From contig JAKSXM010000014.1 of NCBI GenBank assembly GCA_022575985.1, positions 29,016,001 through 29,080,000 on the forward strand: a stretch of 64,000 nt of DNA, written 5' to 3'. Positions 10,619 through 24,289 of this stretch are shown here, in pieces. Position 1 is the stretch's first letter. Each line of letters starts with the position of its first letter. Both the position numbers and the translations under genes were made by a program. The notes under the pieces were generated by a model. That model made no database searches and was not told the DNA's origin. It saw nothing but the letters and a program-made list of their open reading frames with translations. Origin of the DNA: Anagrus nilaparvatae (lineage: Eukaryota > Arthropoda > Insecta > Hymenoptera > Mymaridae).

Positions 10619-13462
10619 ATGAATAAGTCAAATTCCTTTAATAGTAATAAAAAAAATAATAAACAAAATAGCATCATCAACACAGAACCAAAACATGAAT
10701 TAGAAAGTCAATTTATTTTACGTCTCCCTACCGTAATTACTGATTCTAAACATAACCTCAATTTAATTACTTTAAAATTATTTAATTCTTACTTATTATT
10801 AGGAACCAGCAAAACTACTAAGAGAAGCTTTACGCAATGGAACACTCTCAAAAGATAGGTTAACTATTAAATTAGAAAATGATATGCGATATGGAGAAGT
10901 TAGATTTGACCACTGGTTATTGTATGGCAAAGTAAGCACAATTAATATTAAGTTAAGCTATACTTATATTTCAATAAATATTGTAACCATTTCACTTTTT
11001 GAATTTAGGTAGTTGATTTACCAACAATAGTAGAATCTATGAAAACAATTGATAATAAAAGTTTTTATAAAACAGCCGATATTTGTCAAGTAAGGAAATT
11101 TTCAGGAGTCTTACTTTATATTAAACAATGCTTATGTTACCGGTTAATTTTAGCTATTCATTTGTAAAGAAGAAGATGATCAAACAACTACAGATGAGGA
11201 ATCTCCAGTTCGTCAAAAAAAGAAAGATCCAAACAAGGTAGATAAAAAATTTTTATGGCCTCATGGTATAACACCACCAACAAAAAATGTTAGGCGAAGA
11301 AGATTTAGAAAAACTTTAAAAAAAAAATATGTTGAAGCTCCTGAAATAGAAAAAGAAGTTAAAAGATTATTAAGAGTTGATAACGATGCAGTACATGTTA
11401 CTTGGGAGGTCTTATGTGAAGATGACGATCAGTCTAAAGCAAATATAGTTTCTTCTAGTGGTACCGTTAAAACCAAAAGAGAAAATACAAATAGTAATAC
11501 ATCACAGAGTGTTGACGTAGGTAAGTAAATTTATAATTGTTTCATACTTATTATTACTTAAAAAAGATAATTATTGGGTTAATTATTTAAATTTATAAAT
11601 TAATAAATTAAATCCTCAATACTTTAATAATTGAATTAATGTAAAAATATTATTTTAGCTGAGCATGACATATTTGGTGAAGCAGTTAGTGATAGCGAAG
11701 AGGAGGATGAACAAAATATTAATGTTATGGAATTGGATGAAAGCAGTAGAGTTTCTGGGGATCTAGATATGTTTAGTAGTAGGATATCTGATTCTAATTC
11801 AATGCAAGTAGAGGCTGCATATTCTGGACAATCAGTAAATGTACAATCTACCACAAATAATTCACTAATAACAGAATTCAGTAAAGACATGTTTGCACCA
11901 GATGATATAATTGAAGATATAAAACCAACAATTGTTGATGAAAAAATTCCAAAAGTTGAAAATTGTGATTACTTTTCAGAAGATTATTCTAATTCACAAA
12001 ATATTTTAGATAATAAAAGTAAATTATTAAATTTATAAAATTAATTTATTTTTTATTTAATTTCTAACTAAATTGTTTTATTTTATATTTTTAGGCTCAA
12101 TTCATCATAGACTTGAAATATTACATTCAGAGTTATTGCAACTACAAGAACAAAGAAGACAACAAGAAGTAGCTATTGAAAATATAGAAAATATGACATT
12201 AAGGCAACGTTTACAAGGAACTCTTGATCATATTATTATGCAAGAATCTCAAAAATTACAAGAGGTAAGAAACCACAATTTTTTATGTTAACTGTCCATT
12301 TTTTTCCAGAATCTTTACAAATTCTGGTCCAAATTTGTACATAAATTTTTAAATCCATTTTTAAAATTTTATTTAAAAAAATCATAATTTTTTTGAAACA
12401 AAAGATTTTTATGCATTTTTTAGAGTATATTACAGAAATTTCAAACCCATAATTTGTGTTTTCTAGTAATAAAATTGTTCTAAATTTTTTTTTAAAAAAA
12501 CTAAATTTTTATGTTTTCCTTCCGTACAATACAACTCCGCTTTTCTTGTTAGAATCGGGCTGTAAAATGAAATCTTTTAATTGAACTTTTTATTCTAATT
12601 TTCAAAAAATAATTTAAAAAATAATTAGTTATTAAAAGTATTAGCTTCAATAAAACTATCTCAAAAATTTAACTCAACTGTAAAAATAAAATTTTTCAAT
12701 TAGACTATATATTTTGTGTGCTGTTTACTAAATCAAAATATGCATTTTCTATTTTTGCTGGTAAACTGGTCTAAAAATTTTTTCTTTCTTATCATCAGTC
12801 AGAAAAATGTATTTTTCCATCACTGGTGAAAAAAAAAAATTGTACATGGCTCTGGGTAAAAAAAAAGAATACCTCAGATCGTAGTTCATCACCCTGTGCT
12901 TTGCATAGTTTAATTATTTATTTTTTGGGTCATTAATTATATACTGAACAGGCTTCTAGTTTCTAAGTTAGTTCTTATTTTCCAATCAGTGATTATTTTG
13001 CAATCACGTAGAGTGTAAAATTTTACTATTTTCAGAACACCATTTTATGATTTTAAGTTCAATTTTTTTGTCTAAAGCTAGCTTAGGGTATAAAATGTGC
13101 TGTAAAATATCCAGAAATAGAAATCCTTTCATTTATAAGATTATAAGACAATTGAGATTCTAGTTGTGGAAATCAGATTTTTTCCAAAAACTATTATTTA
13201 TTATAATCAATTATTTTTTAATTTAAAATTATGAAAGTAAATTCAATTCATTTTATCAAAAAAAAGTTTAGTAAGGATAATAAATATTTCATAAATTAAT
13301 AAAAAAAATGATTAGCTGCGAATATATTTTAATAAATTATAATATTATAGATAATAAATACAAATAAATTTTTTTGTAAAAAGCAACCTAATATGAATTA
13401 AAATGTTTTTTTTTCAGATAAATGATCTCAACAGTCATCTCAACATTATGATGTCACACTAG
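10619..13462 (+). CDS. TAF7: Transcription initiation factor TFIID subunit 7
   Basis: Seven exons: 10619-10732, 10803-10931, 11009-11089, 11154-11520, 11659-12018, 12095-12264 and 13418-13462. The 1,266 nt close in frame at 421 residues. The TAFII55 domain starts at about residue 28 ([11 protein letters not shown]), continues with [20 protein letters not shown] and the basic [19 protein letters not shown] segment, and ends near [17 protein letters not shown]. An acidic, Ser-rich linker follows (exon 5). A Gln/Glu-rich coiled coil (exon 6) precedes a 14-residue exon 7. TAF7 binds TAF1 in TFIID and restrains its acetyltransferase activity until initiation. The 10619 ATG is the only in-frame ATG before the domain. 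A transposon ends only 138 bp upstream. Confidence 0.92.
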
Positions 13463-15089
13463 TCTTAAAAAAAAATATCTGTTTAAACAAGGACTCCTGG
13501 TTCTATAAAGGTTTCTGAATATGAATTTAAACTTTACTTATGTTTTAAAGCTAAAAACTAATATTTTCCAAAATTTTAGTTTTTTTTCACTATTTTTTTA
13601 AATTAGAAAACTTGTTTATTTCTTCTAGTAAACGTTAAATCTTAAGAAATTTCATTTTTAGCATAAGGATTTTTAACCTAAATACCCAGTTCTCTTTCCT
13701 CTTGTAATTTTTATATAGGAATATCGGCGATAATCCATTTTGTATTAACGGGTCTGTAAAATATTTTCCCCATCTAACAGATCTAAATTTCTGTAATATT
13801 AAATGAACATATGAGCATTTCTACAGAAATTATGTATCTTAACTGATTCATTTTTTTTTTCTAAATTTTTTGGAGATGCACGCCTCTAATTATGATTTTT
13901 TTTCAATGTTTAGATTATTAAAAGATAAAAAAAAAATGGGTTCCATCGTTTTAAGCCCTGTCCCACTCTTTTTCAGCTCCCAGAAGATTTTAAATATTAA
14001 AAAAGAAATCACAAAAAAGCATGGTTTAAAATTACATAACTTTTATTTTTATGGCTTAGAAATTTTTTTTTCTCGATTTTTCTTAAACATTTAACTATAC
14101 TAAAGATAAATTAACTCAAAAAACCATCTATGATGCTTTAGAAGTAATTATTTCTATATTTGGAAGACTCTGGTAAAAAAAAGCAGCAAAAAATATAAGA
14201 ATTTTTACTATAAACTTAATCCTTTTTTTTATTTTTTATACAAATTTTTTATGATAAAATTAGCAAAAATTAGCAATATTACACATACAAATTTACCTAC
14301 AATACCATACCTTGATTTTTCCTAGGCATAAGGAGACTTATTTAGAAAAACCAGATATAATCCAAATTATAAAAAATGTACCTTTGCCTGGTAAGAATTT
14401 ATTACAGGATTGTTCTCCGTATTAGCTATGTCGCTATTACGTTTAGTAATGTTATTATCACGTCTATAATTTCTTTTGGGGTGTAAAAAATAACAAATTA
14501 TAAAAAATGTATCTTTGCCTGGTAACAGTTTATTACTGGATTGTTCTCCTCCGTATTAGCTATCATACTATATCACTTATAGTATAAAGCCAAAAAATGA
14601 TTTTAATTTACGATAAAATTAAATTTTTATGAATTTTTTAATAATGAATTTTCTGATTTTAAGAAAATCGCACTTGATGAATTTTATGAAAAAATGATGA
14701 TGCGTGTTCGTCGTGTAATTTTTTTTTTTTTTTAAATTACGTACTTTTTTATTAATTAAAATTCACCTTCCATCACCACAAAAAAAGAACTTCTTTATAA
14801 AAAATAAATTTTATTATTTTTTTGCACAAAAAAATTTGATAGATTCAGCACTTGAACATGAATAACTGTTGAAATTCTTGATATAAACTGATGCCACGAG
14901 TAAAAAAAGAAATGATGATCAAACTGATGTCGATACTTGAAATATGTTATTATCACGTCTATAATTTCTTTTGAGGTGAATAATATGACTATCTATATAT
15001 CCTTTGTTCTTATGAGACCAGCATTAGTGAAACTGACCTATGCGATAGGTAAAAATCTTTAAAAAACCGATTGGGCTGACTTCAGTATG
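13463..15089. other. non-coding DNA with short direct repeats
   Basis: AT-rich and without a gene. A roughly 65-bp block with TTATAAAAAATGTACCTTTG and TATTAGCTATG at 14365-14430 recurs at 14493-14565. ATGTTATTATCACGTCTATAA at about 14450 recurs at 14944. These are degraded repeats of unknown family. Confidence 0.45.
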
Positions 15090-17115
15090 TTAAAAAGATG
15101 ATACGCTTTGTACGTCTACTGTAAATCTAGAACCTGCATCTTTATACATTCGGTCAGCCATATTTAGTTTTTCAAAGAATTTTGGAAACATGCCTTCTAA
15201 TTCATTATTAGTTTGTTCTTGAGGTAAGAACGCGTCAGTTGAAGTTGGAATGTTTTGTTTCATTTCAAATTCAAAAGTAACTTTGTCTTGTTTTTTTGAG
15301 CAATTTCCAGTAGTCAATAAGTACTGTGTATTAGCAAATCTCTTGATTGTCGTATTTATTACCAACTGTACACGTGAGAGGTTCTGTGATTTATACCAAG
15401 CTTTTATATCTGGAAGCAGCGCTAGTGCTCTGATAATTGATGGGTTAAATAACCATTCAATCGCAGTGCTTATCCAAGTTGGTCTAAATTGATGTTGATT
15501 GTTATCAACATTAATATATTGTGCGAGTAGATTCCTCTCAAATTATTGGACTCCTTTGACAGTTAGAGTGGTGCATTATAAAATCGTCTAATTATATCAG
15601 AATGGATAGATCAACTTTTAGAAGTTGTCAACTATGTACTTACCTACAGTACCACTTCGCACATCCTTAATTTTAGCTTTAGTTTCTGTTATAAATTTCT
15701 CTATCTCTAGAGTCGGCTTGAAGTGGTGGGTTTTAAGGTACGCGAACCATGCCAGACCTGACATAGTTGTCGGTTCTGCGCTAGTGACAGCAGATTTAGC
15801 GTCCTTTAATTAAAGCTATACGCACAGTATTTGACAGCGGTACAATTGTTAGAAAGATTCTGCTCACACACAAATGCCGCATTTATTGATCTCGGTGTAT
15901 GCAATAAAGTTCCGACCCCATGAATAAAGAAATAAGTGTGCGGGTTCTTAACTGCAGAGTAATAGGTTTTCTGCACTAAACCCATGTCCGACTGGTACGC
16001 AAAGTAGGAATCTGGTTTGTTAAATTCCTCTGTGGTGACCATCATTCTTATTAGTTCTGCTGCAATTTGTTCAGTGAATACCCAATCTAATATATCGCTC
16101 TCAGTATCAAAGTTCAATAGTTCAGTGAAGAAACCTAGTGATAATAGAGCAGCACAGTCCAGATATTTAGAGCTTAACGTACATATTCTCATTGTGGACT
16201 TGTCATGACGTGGAAATTTTGAAAAGAACATGTCTATTCCAGCTGCCATACACAAAAAGTCTTTATCATTGTGCCAAGCCTCAAATAGCATGTCAGGAGT
16301 GTCAGTGGAGCTCCCATCTGTTTTAGTAAGACGAGGATTTTCTTCTTTAATGTCTCTCTATATTCTTCATTTCGCACTCTTGCCAACCTTGTAGCTAGAA
16401 AATTATGTCCAATTATGAATAACCGTGCTGGAAAGAATCGTCCAAAATCAGAATTAAAATGAAAACTTGCTAGACAAGGGTTGAATTTAAGTCTTGTTCT
16501 GTGAGTATCAAAGATTAGGCCAAGGGTGCGTAGAACTTCGAGGACATCAGTTGGTACTGGATAATCTAATAAAGTGTTTTATAACTGTTTCTTTAATGTT
16601 ACTGTTTTATAACAAAGTGCATATCTTGATGACTTGTGTCTATCAGGATTATATAGTTGTAGATGATCATCAGGATTTAGATGTAATTTTTTAAATTCAT
16701 CGTTATCCAATGATTCGAAAATATTCTTAAAGCTATTATCTGAATTGGTTTCAGGAGACTGAAATTAAAAAATTATGTTAATAAAATAATGTAGTAATAA
16801 AAGAGTATTCAATAATAGCTCTAGTGATAAAGCTAAGAGCTTGAAAGCAAAAGTCACTTTGTACATCTACTGTAAATCTAGAACCTGCATCTTTATATAT
16901 GCGTTCAGCCATGCTTAGTTTTTCAAAGAATGATGTTGGAAACATGCCTTTGAATTCATTATTGGTTTGTTCTTAAGGTAAGAACGCGTTAGTTGAAATT
17001 GGAATGTTCTGCTTCATATTAAATTCAAAAGTAACTTGTTCTTGTTTTTTCGTTCAATTTCTAGTAGTCAATAAATACTATGTATTAGCAAATTTCTTGA
17101 TTATCGTATTTATTA
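15090..17115 (-). pseudogene. endogenous viral element: broken rhabdovirus-like nucleoprotein
   Basis: On the minus strand, 16291-15806 is an open stretch of 161 codons carrying DCAALLSLGFF and, further on, SAVKNPHTYFF. The arrangement is that of the Rhabdo_ncap (nucleocapsid) family. Homology continues on both sides in other frames: upstream to about 16760 (interrupted by stops near 16350 and 16560) and downstream to about 15600 after a frame change at about 15806. The gene is therefore a frame-broken fossil. A block of about 265 bp occurs twice in the same orientation, at 15100-15375 and 16855-17115, flanking the main body. GC content and codon use differ from neighbouring DNA. There is no promoter or intact ORF. 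The exact viral genus cannot be told. Confidence 0.72.
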
Positions 17116-19345
17116 TCAACTGTATATGGATAAATTTAAAGATAACTACAATTTTTAATACTTTTGTCTTTCAAATATTCGTTTAATATATATATAATGT
17201 TTAAACTTTTTTGTCTGATCTGTTTTTCATTTATTGTATTGGATTAATTATTAAAAGAAATGATAAATCTTGATGCAGAATTATCCACAACATTAGATAA
17301 ACTCATGTATGGTGGTGGTTTGCAGTAAAGTTTCTAAGCAATATAGTCACAGGGTTTTGATACAATAAGATTTAAGTTACGATTACGTCCAATCTCTATT
17401 AACCTTGGGTGAGGTTATTGACAGTTGAATTATCTCAAACTCTTTAAAAAAAAGATATTATATTTTGTTATTAGAACTTTTACATTACCTTTATTCTGAT
17501 AAAATGCAATTTCTTAATTATACAATGAACCTCAATAATATACAATTATTGGTCTTCGGCACTGTTTAAAAATAGTTGGTGATGCTAGAGTAGGGTTCTT
17601 TTGACAACTGTTAGTAATCGTTATACAATTTTTCTGATTTATTCAGTTAATCAAATTTACTTGCAATTAGAAAATTCGTAGATTCTGTTATTATTCCTTT
17701 CATTGCATTAAATGTTCTGTTTTGCTCTCTGTTTCTCTCTTTCAAATAGCTCTAAAGCTTTGTTTACAGATTTTATAAAATATTTAATCCAGAGCTTCTC
17801 GTAAAATACTAAAATATTTTCCTACAATATTCAGGTGCAAACTTTAAAATAATATTTGTTTCTCTCCAGTAATCGTGAAGTGTAACATTTTGCTTAAATT
17901 TTACGTTTGACCATTACTGGAGACAAGTTTGAATTTGAAAAAAAATTAATTACTGCTTGATCTTGAAAATTTTTTTCTTAAGGATTTTCGTTTATTTAGA
18001 ATATGCTTTCTGCCCTGGTAAACCAGTAGTCTGGTTCTGTTTTTCCGAAATATGATAACAGGAGTAGTTTACTTTTACCCTCTGTTTGGTGTTCATTGTC
18101 AACTAGAGCCCTGCGTTAGGGGGTTTTGAAAAGTCATTGTTTGCTTTTTCCCTTAATTTGATGGCGGTTTAATGCCCACCAAATTTTCGCTTTTGAATAA
18201 CTCTTGCAGTTTAGATTCTTCAGACTGCGAAATTTTTAAGTAAAAAAAGTCATTATGAAGTTTTTTGCTGTTTGAATCTAAATCCAAGCTAATAAAGAAA
18301 TATATTTAGGCTAATTTAAAAAAAAAGTGAAAAAAAAAACTAAAATTTTGGAAACAATTTAGAAAAAATTATTTGAAATTGTATTTCAGCATTATATTAC
18401 AAAGGCACCTTTATTTAACCAATGTCTATACTATCCGAGAATTTTCTTTCAGTATATATAGATAAAATTTAATATTTTTTATATAAATTATGAAGAACGG
18501 ATATAACGTTCTATTTATACATATGAATATCATTGAAAAGTATGCAAAATGAAAAGGGTTTCACCTTCCTATATTATATATGTATCTATAAAATATTTAT
18601 AATTAATTTAAGTTTAAATTTATATGCATATATATATATATATAGGGAGAATCACGGAACTTATCTATAATGTTACCTGTAATATTAATATCGTGAACAA
18701 TTTATGTATCAAGGACATTTAATTTGTTAAATTACATAAAAATCAAATAATTTATAAATTTTTACGTAATATTTTATTAGATTTAATAAGAATTTTTTTT
18801 TGCTTCTTTTTTTCCTTATTTGTTTGTTAAAATAATTATTATTGTAAAAAATTTCAAAAAAAAAAAGTTTATTTATTTAAAATAGTAAAAATAGTGTGTA
18901 AGAAATTGTGTATATGTTACAAGTTAGTTTAAGGAGGCTATATTATAAATAAAATAGCTTTTTAATTATAAAATTTAAGAAAGCTTTTTTTATTTAAAAA
19001 AAAATTGGCATTATACCTAATTAAAGAGTTGAATGTACTTTATTTAAAAAATTAAGATTATCAATAATTTTGATATTTTTGTATCAATGAATTCTTTACA
19101 TGAAATAATTATTGTTAGTGAAATTAATAATTAATATTAGAGAGTTTTATAATAATTTATTAATAATTTTAAAGATTTTGATAATAATTTATATCTTATC
19201 TGCATTATAAAAAATTTAAATATTTTAATTTGGCACAAGGCCATTTTTAGCAGGTTTTTATTCAATATTTATACAGTCATTATTTTGGAATATATTAAAA
19301 TTTAATTTAAATAAGCTGCTTTTTAAACAACTCTTTTATGCTTTT
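17116..19345. other. non-coding AT-rich spacer
   Basis: No gene is recognised. The only structure noted is a small inverted repeat at 17862-17924 with arms TCTCCAGTAAT/ATTACTGGAGA. Confidence 0.45.
17862..17924. repeat. small inverted repeat, about 63 bp
   Basis: TCTCCAGTAATCGTGAA near the left end and ACCATTACTGGAGA at the right end are reverse complements over 10-12 bp. It may be a short MITE. Confidence 0.4.
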
Positions 19346-19349
19346 TTAA

Positions 19350-19939
19350 GGTCTTACGTACGTCCGAATCAAAATGCAAAAAAAAAGCTAAAACTTGGAG
19401 AAAGTGAAGTAAATATAATTTAATTTTACACGTATTTTTTTTTTTTATAATTGACCGCACAGTTTTTGAGTAAATAAATAAACAAACAAAAAATTAACAC
19501 AGGCTCTTATGGGGAATTTAAAAAAATGAAAAAAAAGCATTTAAAATACAAAACTTAGATATTTTTTTTTATGAGTTGATAAATAATGTCCTAATAAATA
19601 AAAAGAGACCTTAAAATTTACAATCGACCGTCATTTTTTATGGTTTTACTTAAAAAAATGTTAAAAAATGAACGTTTATTCTGCTATTGAGGTAGACTCA
19701 TTTATTATATTTTTTATATTTTTTTATTTATTTGTAAATAATTAAATAATATTGTTTAAATAATAAATAATTTATTTAATGCCAAAATAAAGTTAATAAA
19801 ATTCATTTTTAAGCTTTGAATAGTAATAATTAAGTAATATTGAAAAAACTTTTTTATTTATTTGAAGTTGCAATCCTTACTTTTATACGTGTGTAAGACA
19901 AAGATGCCGATAGGTAAAATTCCTGACGTACGTAAGACC
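19350..19939. mobile_element. 590-bp MITE with perfect 15-bp TIRs and TTAA duplication (piggyBac-like)
   Basis: The element begins GGTCTTACGTACGTC and ends with its exact reverse complement GACGTACGTAAGACC. TTAA lies directly outside both ends (19346-19349 and 19940-19943). A TTAA target is the hallmark of piggyBac transposons. The 590-bp interior is AT-rich and has no transposase, so movement would need a transposase in trans. Perfect ends suggest recent insertion. Confidence 0.8.
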
Positions 19940-20199
19940 TTAATAAAGTAAATTAGCAAATAGCTAGATCGCTATTAAATATTTATATTGTTTGTTGAAT
20001 TACTCGTAGTATTAAACGAAGTAAATTAAATTATTGGAATTTTTAAATAACAAATTGTGGTTTTTTCAAATTTTTAAGTATACGGTATAGGTAAATCAAA
20101 ATTTAGGGGGAGGGGTTCAATTTAGTACACATGAACTAGGCTAGATATTACTAGATATTACCACCCACCATCTTTAGATTTTATAACAGCTTTTTTGTT

Positions 20200-20870
20200 A
20201 TAATAAAACAAAATATATATAAATATATATTAGATTTTGATTCCATGTACTAGATTCATAAGAATATAAAAATTATTAAGAAATAAAATTTCTTATTTCC
20301 TACATAGTACATAAATGGTATTTCACTCGAATACATTGAGCGAGATCATGTATTGTATTTTTCTTATATACCAAATTTTTCTTATATACCAAAACTCAGC
20401 TTGAGTTGTCTTTGATTTCTTATATACTCTCCCGACTTCATTTCCCTTGCGAGAAAGTATACTTGAAATCAATTTATAACATGGACCACTGTATGGCAAC
20501 AAATGTTATAGCTGAGTAAAATGTATTACATTCAAAGCACCAAATTCATGGCATTAGATGTGAATATGAATGTAATAACTAATCAAGAATGCCCGTAAAG
20601 CAAATTAAAATAAAACAAAATATATATAAATATATATTAGATTTTGATTCCATGTACTAGATTCATAAGAATATAAAAATTATTAAGAAATAAAATTTCT
20701 TATTTCCTACATAGTACATAAATGGACAACTCAAGCTGAGTTTTGGTATATAAGAAAAATACATTGAGTTTCTTACTGATGATCTCGCTCAATGTATTAG
20801 AGTGAAATACCATTTATGTACTATGTAGGAAATAAGAAATTTTATTTCTTAATAATTTTTACAGCTTTTT
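20200..20870. repeat. composite direct plus inverted repeat
   Basis: A roughly 115-bp block (AAAATATATATAAATATATA through CATAGTACATAAATGG) at 20206-20320 is repeated directly at about 20614-20725. The part from 20265 to 20415 returns in reverse complement at 20722-20865 (ending CCTACATAGTAC reversed). The result is a direct duplication fused to a hairpin, as left by rearranged foldback elements. Confidence 0.6.
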
Positions 20871-20879
20871 TGGTAGCTG

Positions 20880-21130
20880 AACTATGGCTCCAGAGCGTCT
20901 TCTAAGAATGCAAAACCCTTAAATTGGCAAAACACCCCTTTTTGAGCGTACTTTCACAATATTCACAAAAATAAGTTTTGGATTACTATATAAACGTTTT
21001 CTTAGTCTCTAATTGCGAATTTTGGGGTCCCAGGGGTTAAAAATATATTTCGCAACCTTAAATCTGCAAAAAATACTTAAAAAGAGATATTTTCGCAATA
21101 TTCACAATATTACTGCGACCTCAAAATTCG
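20880..21130. repeat. decayed copy of a CCCTTAAAT/GCAAAA repeat family
   Basis: Contains phrases (CCTTAAATTGGCAAAACACC, CCTTAAATCTGCAAAAAATA) that recur in the long hairpin at 31481-32343 and in the GS intron at 38080-38480. It is a degraded related repeat, non-coding. Confidence 0.4.
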
Positions 21131-21303
21131 ACACCGACAAAAATTTCCTTGATCAGTATTATTTATTTTTCTACTAACGGGAAATAATGAATAAAACTCT
21201 TTGAGTATTAAAATAAACCTTAAGTTTATGTAATTAAATTTATTTACCCAAAAATTTTATATTACGACAAACTTGACCAGAAACATAATGAATGGTAGTA
21301 GTC

Positions 21304-21484
21304 CTGTCGCCAGTAATGCTATTTAATACCCTAAAATGCCATAAAAGCTCCATGGAAAAAAAATGGATGGTATTTATGTTTTTTAACCCGCTAAACATAA
21401 ATACCAACCATTTTTTTCCATGGAGCTTTTATGGTATTTTAGGGTTTTAGGGCATTAAATAGCATTGCTGACGACACGACTGTA
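21304..21484. mobile_element. snap-back MITE, about 180 bp
   Basis: Arms of about 80 bp with AATGCTATTTAATACCCTAAA and CATAAAAGCTCCATGG on the left, and the reverse complement on the right (CCATGGAGCTTTTATG, TTAAATAGCATT). They are separated by a short loop. The outer ends read AGTCCTGTCG and CGACACGACT. It would form a near-complete hairpin. Confidence 0.7.
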
Positions 21485-24289
21485 GGCTTTATCTTGGATG
21501 ATCAACCGCAATTTGGAGGATCCTTCAACAATGAAAAAAAAATTTCGGTTGCCAGAATTTCGTTAGCTGCTACATGAGTATATCCTGGCTGCTACCAGAA
21601 TTTTTTTCAGTTTATTATATCCAAAGATTTTAGATTGTACATAAATATAAGTCTTCGCCGTTAACAAAAAGTAATATTTTTCACAAAAGCTCATACAGGA
21701 AAAAAACAATATTTAAAAAATACAAAAATGTAAACAAATCAACAGGTCTCTCTTGCTCAATAAAAAGCCAATAAATTTTTATTAATAATAATTTTTCACT
21801 TGATTTATTACATTGTAATGATACTAAAAACTTTATTTTAATTTTATATATATTAATAGATAAATACCCTATTCAATTTTACATGCATACATCGCGCAAT
21901 TATATTTTTTTATTGGAGAATAACTGTGGAAATATAAGTATGACCTTTGCAAGAAAAAAATATATATATGACAAGTGACCTTGACATTGACTTTAGAAAA
22001 AAAAGAAGCTTTAAGAATAATAAAAAAAAAATTATTTTCTTCTTTTGTAAAATACTTGGTTTCTTTTGTGTTTGATATAACAATAATAATAATTGTTATT
22101 CATCAAAAGTAAATATTTAATTATACACTTGACGAATATGACTCTTTTTTTTTAATTAAGAAAACAGATTCGTTGGAATGAATTTTCAAAAAAATGTTTT
22201 TTAGGTATTTATATTGATAAAAAAAGTTCTTTGAGAAATTCATCTATAGTGTTAAATTGCAATAAAATATTTTAATGAGAATATTAACCCATTTTTGTTC
22301 AAAAGTGCATTAAAAAAAAATTTTTGAAAATAAAAAACTCTAAAATTTATTTACGTTATAGCATGACTTAAATTACTTTGATTATCTAGGTTGCATAAAA
22401 GGACCAAAAAAATTTAAAAATTATCATTAATAATCATAAAATTGATAAGGGGGGCTGCAATGTAATGCACGCATGCACCGTTAATAAATTGAAATGCGCA
22501 TGCGCTATTAATATTATTTTTTTTAAATAAACTATTTCTATTTAACTATTTTTTTTTTATTATTATTATTAAAGTATGTGTGTATGTGTGTAAGTGTTTT
22601 GAGAGTAAAAAAGTTGGCTGCATAAGTAGCGGATTGTTAGCTTTAAATTTGTCAGTTCATATTTTAGTATCCTTTCTATAATATATACCTTTTTTTTTTA
22701 GTCTAAAATTCCCTTTTTAGATTTATAAAAAAAAAATTTAGTTTTGATTAAAAAGTGTTTTTTGAAAATTTTTTTTAAGAAAAATTTTTTTTGAATTTAT
22801 CCAGAATAATCCATTGATTGTATTGAATTTTTGATTACTCTTGGTGCATCTTTTCAAGGTCAGTTTTATTATTTTTCATTTCTTCCTACACATTTCGCAT
22901 GCGCTTTTCTTTAACTTTTACTCTCATTAATATAAATAAATAAAAAAAAAAAGTCTTATTTTAAATACCAGCAAAGAAAATATAAAAAAAAAACCCTTTT
23001 TCTTTAACGCGTAAATAAATTTTCCTTGACATATGATTTTTTTTTAGTGTAAAATTAATATTTTCATGACGTATAAAAATTTTGGCATTACAAATACTTT
23101 TAAAAAATTTTTTTTTGTTTATCATTTGTATTTATGATAAAAATAAAAGTTCATCAAACTTTTAAAACGCTAAACGATAAATTATTAAAAAAGTGCCAAA
23201 AAAAATAACGTAATTAACAAACAATGTATAATTTGATTCATTCATTCACGCGTGTCGATATATTTCATAGATAAAATGTGATTTCATTTTTTTTTAAATT
23301 GTTTAAAAAAAAATTTTTTTTTTTTTTGTTCGCTTTATGTAAAAAAAAAAAAAATATGTCATTTTAAAAGTGACCCTGAAATAATTAAGTGTATCATTCA
23401 CGTGTATGTTTGGAAGAATCTCATGTGAATTAAATGCACATTTAATTAATTAATTAATTGTGATCAACTTCGCCGAACAAAATTATTTTTTATCAACGAA
23501 ATTCATTTTAATAGATATTAATCAAATTTTAAAAAAATAAATTTCGTACGTTAAATATCTCAGGTAATTATTATCTTAAAAATGATTATTATTATTATGT
23601 GTTTTGCAAATTTAATAATTTTTAAAAAAATAAAATTGCGTGCAGATCATAACAAGGTCAAAATAATATGATTTTTTTTTTTTATTTTTAATTAAATAAT
23701 GTTTTTTGTTACAAAAAATAAAAAGGAATTCTTTGTAAATATCATGTTTTTTTTTTCTTAATTTTTGTAATTAAGGTAATTTTATTAGTAACTGAACAAA
23801 TATTGTTATTATTTAATCATGTGTAAATTTTTTAGAATTTTTATAAATAATGTAATTTTTAATTAGCAAACTAGAAAATTGAATTTTTAGAATTTTTATG
23901 CTACATCAATTTTGTAATTTTAGATTAAAATTTGAATTGTTCGGATATTTGCTCAATTACCTTATATATGTAAGCTTAAATTTTGTAATTATCTTTTATT
24001 CAGATTGTAAAAATATTTGCTTAATTTTTTTTAAATCCAAGTAATATCCACTTGAAAAAATGTATTCACGAGATCTTTTTAAAAAATTGATAAGGAAAAA
24101 TGGGGCTAATTGGCACCAGAACGAATTTTATAATCTTTAAAAGGCTTTTTTAATTTAAATTTGATATTGGATTTTTTGCTTTTTAAATTATTGGCCTTTT
24201 TTACTTTTGGTTGATAAAAATTAAAAATCTTAGTATATGTCGCGAGATGAATTTGTTCTCTTATAGTGACATTTCTTTCTTTTTTTTCA
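21485..24289. other. non-coding upstream region of cytosolic GS
   Basis: Strongly AT-rich with long A/T runs and no ORF or repeat of note. The 5'-UTR exon and promoter of the GS gene must lie in or near this stretch, because an acceptor (TTTTTCAG) sits at 24696 before the ATG. I cannot place them. Confidence 0.4.

Noticed and set aside
13870..14094. 74-codon ORF downstream of TAF7
   Set aside because: Phe/Lys-rich AT-driven frame without homology or splice context.
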